In this document: positions 6,072 to 8,686 of the stretch, in pieces | Layout of the letters: every line of letters begins with the position of its first letter | Position numbering within the stretch: position 1 is the first letter of the stretch | Source of the DNA: Methanobacterium sp. | Lineage (GTDB): Archaea; Methanobacteriota; Methanobacteria; Methanobacteriales; Methanobacteriaceae | Assembly: GCA_028700095.1 (NCBI GenBank) | Contig: JAQVTJ010000070.1 | Location: 1-8,686 of the forward strand | Length of the DNA stretch: 8,686 nt | Direction: 5' to 3' | Translations under genes and position numbers: made by a program | The notes under the pieces: model-generated | Databases searched by the model: none | Seen by the model: only the letters and a program-made list of their open reading frames with translations | Told to the model about the DNA's origin: nothing

Positions 6072-7214
6072 TCATCCTTTTAACTTGGAATTAATATTGT
6101 GGACACCATGGAAATCCAGGTACCTACCTTTTTCATCTAAAATTACAACCCTCTCTGTACATGCAATACAAGGATCTGAAGTTGCATATGTAGCAACAGC
6201 ATCTGAAACAGTTGCAACATCATTAAGCATATATTTAGCACATGCATCTATATTCATAATACTAGGAGTTCTTATTGAAACGTTTTTTATAATATTTCCA
6301 TTGGTTTCAATTGTATAGGTTACTTCTCCTCTAGGTGCTTCATTTCTCCATTCACCTGCACCTCTAGGTATATCAATTTTTTTCCGTATATCACCAGCAG
6401 GTAAATTTTCAATTACCTGTTTAATTAAACTTATAGATTCCCATATTTCATCAAACCTATTCATTGTACGGGCAAAATTATCTCCTTCTTTTCTCCATAT
6501 TACTTTCCAGTCCATATGATCTTTATAGGTTGGATGGTCTTTTCTTTCATCATGTTTAATTCCTGATGCTCTTCCAATAGGTCCCACAGCCCGAGCTTTT
6601 ACTGCTTCATCATATGTCATTTTACCTACATCATGAGATCTTAAACCAACAAGTGGGCCTTCTTCAAACATTTCCACATATCTTCCATATTCATTTTCTA
6701 GTTTAACCATTATGGTCATGATAGAATCAAGATGGTATTGGTTAACATCCATTTTAACCCCACCAACAACATTCCACCCCATATTAACCCTGTTACCCGT
6801 TAAAAGTTCTATTGCATCCATAAGAGGTTCTCTTAATGCTAACATATACATGAAAAGTGTTTCATGTTCCATTGCTTTAAAATATGTTGAGTTTGCAAGT
6901 AAATGACTTTGTATTCTATCAAGTTCATTGGTTAATATTCTTAGATATTGGGCTCTTAATGGTGCTGATTCACCTGCTATTTTTTCAAATGTTTCTGCAA
7001 ATGTTTGTGTATGTATATATGAACATATTCCACATACTCTTTCAGATAAGTATATTCCTTTTTGCCAGGTTTTACCTTCCATTATCCTTTCAATACCTCT
7101 ATGAACATATCCATAATCTATTTCTGCACTTAAAACTTGTTCTCCTCGTGTTTTAAGTTTTAATCTTAATGGTTCCTTTAAAGCCGGATGTATTGGTCCA
7201 ATAGGAAGTATCAT
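6072..7214 (-). CDS. ehaO: EhaO, [NiFe] hydrogenase large subunit, energy-converting hydrogenase A
   Basis: Catalytic subunit that binds the Ni-Fe centre and splits or forms H2; group 4 membrane-bound type, related to the 49-kDa/NuoD subunit of complex I. It has 380 residues. Both nickel motifs are present: RVCGICSYIH near the N-terminus (C61, C64) and DPCIACTER near the C-terminus (C349, C352). The N-terminal IGPIHPAL and DYGYVHRGIE segments are also typical. About 25 residues follow Arg355; whether they are cleaved during maturation cannot be told from sequence. The ATG at 7214 overlaps the ehaN stop as ATGA, with a GAGGGAGGG SD just upstream. Large-subunit identity is certain. Eha rather than Ehb is chosen because two polyferredoxins with six and ten clusters follow directly and the EhaK-M-type genes precede. 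Confidence 0.94.
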   Translation of the reverse strand: MILPIGPIHPALKEPLRLKLKTRGEQVLSAEIDYGYVHRGIERIMEGKTWQKGIYLSERVCGICSYIHTQTFAETFEKIAGESAPLRAQYLRILTNELDRIQSHLLANSTYFKAMEHETLFMYMLALREPLMDAIELLTGNRVNMGWNVVGGVKMDVNQYHLDSIMTIMVKLENEYGRYVEMFEEGPLVGLRSHDVGKMTYDEAVKARAVGPIGRASGIKHDERKDHPTYKDHMDWKVIWRKEGDNFARTMNRFDEIWESISLIKQVIENLPAGDIRKKIDIPRGAGEWRNEAPRGEVTYTIETNGNIIKNVSIRTPSIMNIDACAKYMLNDVATVSDAVATYATSDPCIACTERVVILDEKGRYLDFHGVHNINSKLKG

Positions 7215-7660
7215 AATTTTTCCCTCCCTCTTGCTGCAATTGCATCTGGTCCAACAGCTAAAATTGCAGCTAATATTTCTGATGGTCTAGGTGGACAGCC
7301 TGAAACTTCAGCAGCCACTGGTATAAAATCTTCTACAGGTGCATATACACTACATCCTTCTTGATTAAAAACATCACCTGTAAGTGGGCAGTTACCAATT
7401 GCAACAACAATTTTTGGCTCTGGAACTTTTGCATAGATTCTTTGGAGTTTATCTTTCCATTGTTCTGCTACTGCACCTGTTATAAGGATAACATCTGCTT
7501 CTCTTGGATTATTATGAACATAAATACCATACTGTTCAAGATCATAACGTGGTGATAGTAGTGCTACTACTTCTATGTCACAACCATTACAACCTCCTGT
7601 ATTTATAAGGCAGACATGTATGGAACTTTTCCTTATAATGTCTTTAAGACCATCTAACAT
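7211..7660 (-). CDS. ehaN: EhaN, [NiFe] hydrogenase small subunit, energy-converting hydrogenase A
   Basis: Small subunit carrying the proximal [4Fe-4S] cluster that passes electrons between the Ni-Fe site and the polyferredoxins; related to NuoB of complex I. At 149 residues it is the short form typical of group 4 hydrogenases. The four expected ligands are visible: GGCNGCDIE (C24, C27), GNCPLTG (C91) and SGCPPRP (C122). It has no twin-arginine signal, as expected for a cytoplasm-facing enzyme. The ATG at 7660 is preceded by AGAGG 7 nt upstream. It lies 19 nt after ehaM and overlaps ehaO by 4 nt (ATGA). Confidence 0.94.
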   Translation of the reverse strand: MLDGLKDIIRKSSIHVCLINTGGCNGCDIEVVALLSPRYDLEQYGIYVHNNPREADVILITGAVAEQWKDKLQRIYAKVPEPKIVVAIGNCPLTGDVFNQEGCSVYAPVEDFIPVAAEVSGCPPRPSEILAAILAVGPDAIAARGREKL

Positions 7661-7679
7661 TTCTTTACCTCTTAAATTA

Positions 7680-8090
7680 TTATTTCATTAAATTTTCAAA
7701 CAAATCTTTTCTGCCTTCTTCTATAGCTTTATCATAGGTTTTATTTTCTTTTAAAACTTCATATGCTATTTTATCAACGATGGCTTTTGATTTTTCTTCT
7801 GTGACAATATTCATTATATCACAAAGCCAGCATAATCTTAGATCTGAATGTATTTTTTCTTTAATACATCTTAATTTAGATGATTCAAATCTTGGATTTA
7901 TAGCTTCAAGACTTGACATATCCAATTTTTTCATAAGAATTTGTTCAAGTTCTTCTGATGATATTTCCAGTTCAGCTGCAAATGGTACTATGACATCTTT
8001 ACGCCATTTATAACTGTTAAGAATCCTTTTTTTCATGGTTATGAGAAGTTCTTCATTTTCAATTTTTGTATTTGGTTTATATGGACTCAT
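7680..8090 (-). CDS. ehaM: EhaM-like small soluble helical protein of the Eha operon (DUF1959 type)
   Basis: With the start at 8090 this is 136 residues, charged and largely helical, with no membrane segment or metal-binding motif. Three Cys lie near the middle (KLRCIKEK and LCWLCD), but not in a ferredoxin pattern. Its place directly before the small subunit matches EhaM, a conserved Eha subunit of unknown function. The start at 8090 is chosen because GGGAGG lies exactly 8 nt upstream and the ATG overlaps the ehaL stop as ATGA. A longer version from the ATG at 8114 would add eight residues, but has no SD and would overlap ehaL by 28 nt. Confidence 0.8.
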   Translation of the reverse strand: MSPYKPNTKIENEELLITMKKRILNSYKWRKDVIVPFAAELEISSEELEQILMKKLDMSSLEAINPRFESSKLRCIKEKIHSDLRLCWLCDIMNIVTEEKSKAIVDKIAYEVLKENKTYDKAIEEGRKDLFENLMK

Positions 8091-8410
8091 AACAACATCC
8101 TCCCAATTGCCCATAAAATAGCTGATACTATAAAACCAATTAATGTTTCATATCTACCATATCCTGGTCTTATTCCAAACACAATAGCTATCAAAAACAC
8201 ACCTAAGGTTATGGTTATATAATGTGTGATAAATGTCAGATATTGACTGTTAATTGTTAATATCCATCCTATAATTGAAATTATAAGTGCTATAATATCA
8301 ATATTTTGAGTGACATATGGTGCCTTATATTTTCTGTAACTCAGTACAAGACCTGTTATAGATCCCAGTACAAATGATATTATATATATTAAATAGATTG
8401 TTTCGTTCAT
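8087..8410 (-). CDS. ehaL: EhaL-like integral membrane subunit of energy-converting hydrogenase A
   Basis: This gene encodes 107 residues, most of them in about four hydrophobic segments: 3-24, 39-54, 63-82 and 90-106. A basic loop (SYRKYKAPY) lies after the first. It is likely part of the membrane arm of Eha; small subunits of this kind have no assigned separate function. The ATG at 8410 has AGGTGA just upstream and is 12 nt after the preceding stop. Its end overlaps the ehaM start by 4 nt. The letter L rests on its size and on being two genes before the small subunit. Confidence 0.75.
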   Translation of the reverse strand: MNETIYLIYIISFVLGSITGLVLSYRKYKAPYVTQNIDIIALIISIIGWILTINSQYLTFITHYITITLGVFLIAIVFGIRPGYGRYETLIGFIVSAILWAIGRMLL

Positions 8411-8422
8411 TGGATCACCTAT

Positions 8423-8683
8423 TTATACAGGTCTGTAAAGATAAATAAAAGATATTATTATGGTTATTAAAACCATTAACATGGCTATTTTTTCAATTGA
8501 CTCTGCAAGATTTGCAAATCTATGTTTATATACATAAAGACTTAATATCATGATGAGAAAAACAGCAAGTGTTAGTGGTAATACAATAATCCATTGTTGG
8601 AAAGCTGCCATCCAACTTGCTAAAACAGCACCTGATACTGTAAGGGCCATTAGGAACAGTATATCTTTTTCTTGTTCATCCAT
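8423..8683 (-). CDS. ehaK: EhaK-like integral membrane subunit of energy-converting hydrogenase A, start at window edge
   Basis: This gene encodes 86 residues with three predicted membrane helices (about 7-28, 31-51 and 63-82) after a short charged N-terminus, MDEQEKDI. The loop between helices 2 and 3 is basic (YKHRF). It is likely a small membrane-arm subunit of Eha. The ATG at 8683 is only 3 nt from the window end, so its SD and a possible longer N-terminus cannot be seen. It is called EhaK from gene order; the sequence alone does not show this. Confidence 0.65.
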   Translation of the reverse strand: MDEQEKDILFLMALTVSGAVLASWMAAFQQWIIVLPLTLAVFLIMILSLYVYKHRFANLAESIEKIAMLMVLITIIISFIYLYRPV

Positions 8684-8686
8684 TTT

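Noticed and set aside
6884..7156. A 90-residue hydrophobic plus-strand frame opposite ehaO
   Set aside because: It is antisense to the conserved nickel-binding region of ehaO; hydrophobicity comes from the complementary codons.
6072..8683. Assignment as the related Ehb hydrogenase
   Set aside because: The large subunit is followed directly by polyferredoxins with six and ten clusters and then a HAD protein, and is preceded by EhaM- and EhaL-like genes. This matches Eha order and not Ehb.

Overview
The window comes from a low-GC methanogenic archaeon, most likely a Methanobrevibacter- or Methanosphaera-like member of the Methanobacteriales. The main reason is a compact minus-strand operon that matches the Eha type of energy-converting [NiFe] hydrogenase in gene order, protein size and iron-sulfur cluster count. 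Next to it lie Asn/Thr-rich tandem Ig-like surface-protein sequences of the kind common in gut Methanobacteriales. Species assignment is inference.

Right part, 8683 to 2575, minus strand: two small membrane proteins (EhaK-like, EhaL-like), a small soluble helical protein (EhaM-like), the hydrogenase small subunit (EhaN) and large subunit (EhaO), a 6x[4Fe-4S] polyferredoxin (EhaP), a 10x[4Fe-4S] polyferredoxin (EhaQ) and a HAD-superfamily protein (EhaR). Most junctions are within 20 nt or overlap by ATGA, and strong Shine-Dalgarno (SD) sequences sit about 8 nt before the starts. The operon runs off the right edge, where the remaining membrane subunits would be expected. Together the products form the catalytic and electron-wiring end of a membrane complex that uses an ion gradient to reduce low-potential ferredoxin with H2. 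That role is known for the family and not demonstrated here. EhaR is set apart by a 79-nt gap with U-rich tracts and possible TATA elements.

The most notable point in the operon is EhaQ. No ATG, GTG or TTG lies upstream of its first cluster in frame, but an ATT codon sits exactly 8 nt after an AAGGAG SD. Starting there gives 10 clusters; the first canonical start (GTG, 4912) would cut the first cluster in two.

Left part, 1 to 2465, plus strand: coding sequence that looks decayed. Bases 1-850 read as one protein only if the frame changes twice. Bases 813-1061 hold a small membrane-protein ORF that may belong to the same broken gene. Bases 1055-2465 hold four tandem Ig-like adhesin repeats with no proper start or signal peptide and a frameshift inside repeat 3. 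Codon choice changes strongly along this adhesin remnant. The two blocks converge on a 109-nt spacer, 2466-2574, with T-rich tracts that probably end the plus-strand transcript.

I saw no tRNA, rRNA, CRISPR array, transposase or integrase. I did not find a convincing wholly new system. The best leads are the ATT start of ehaQ, the HAD protein with a D-x-E nucleophile motif in the hydrogenase operon, and the broken surface-protein locus.
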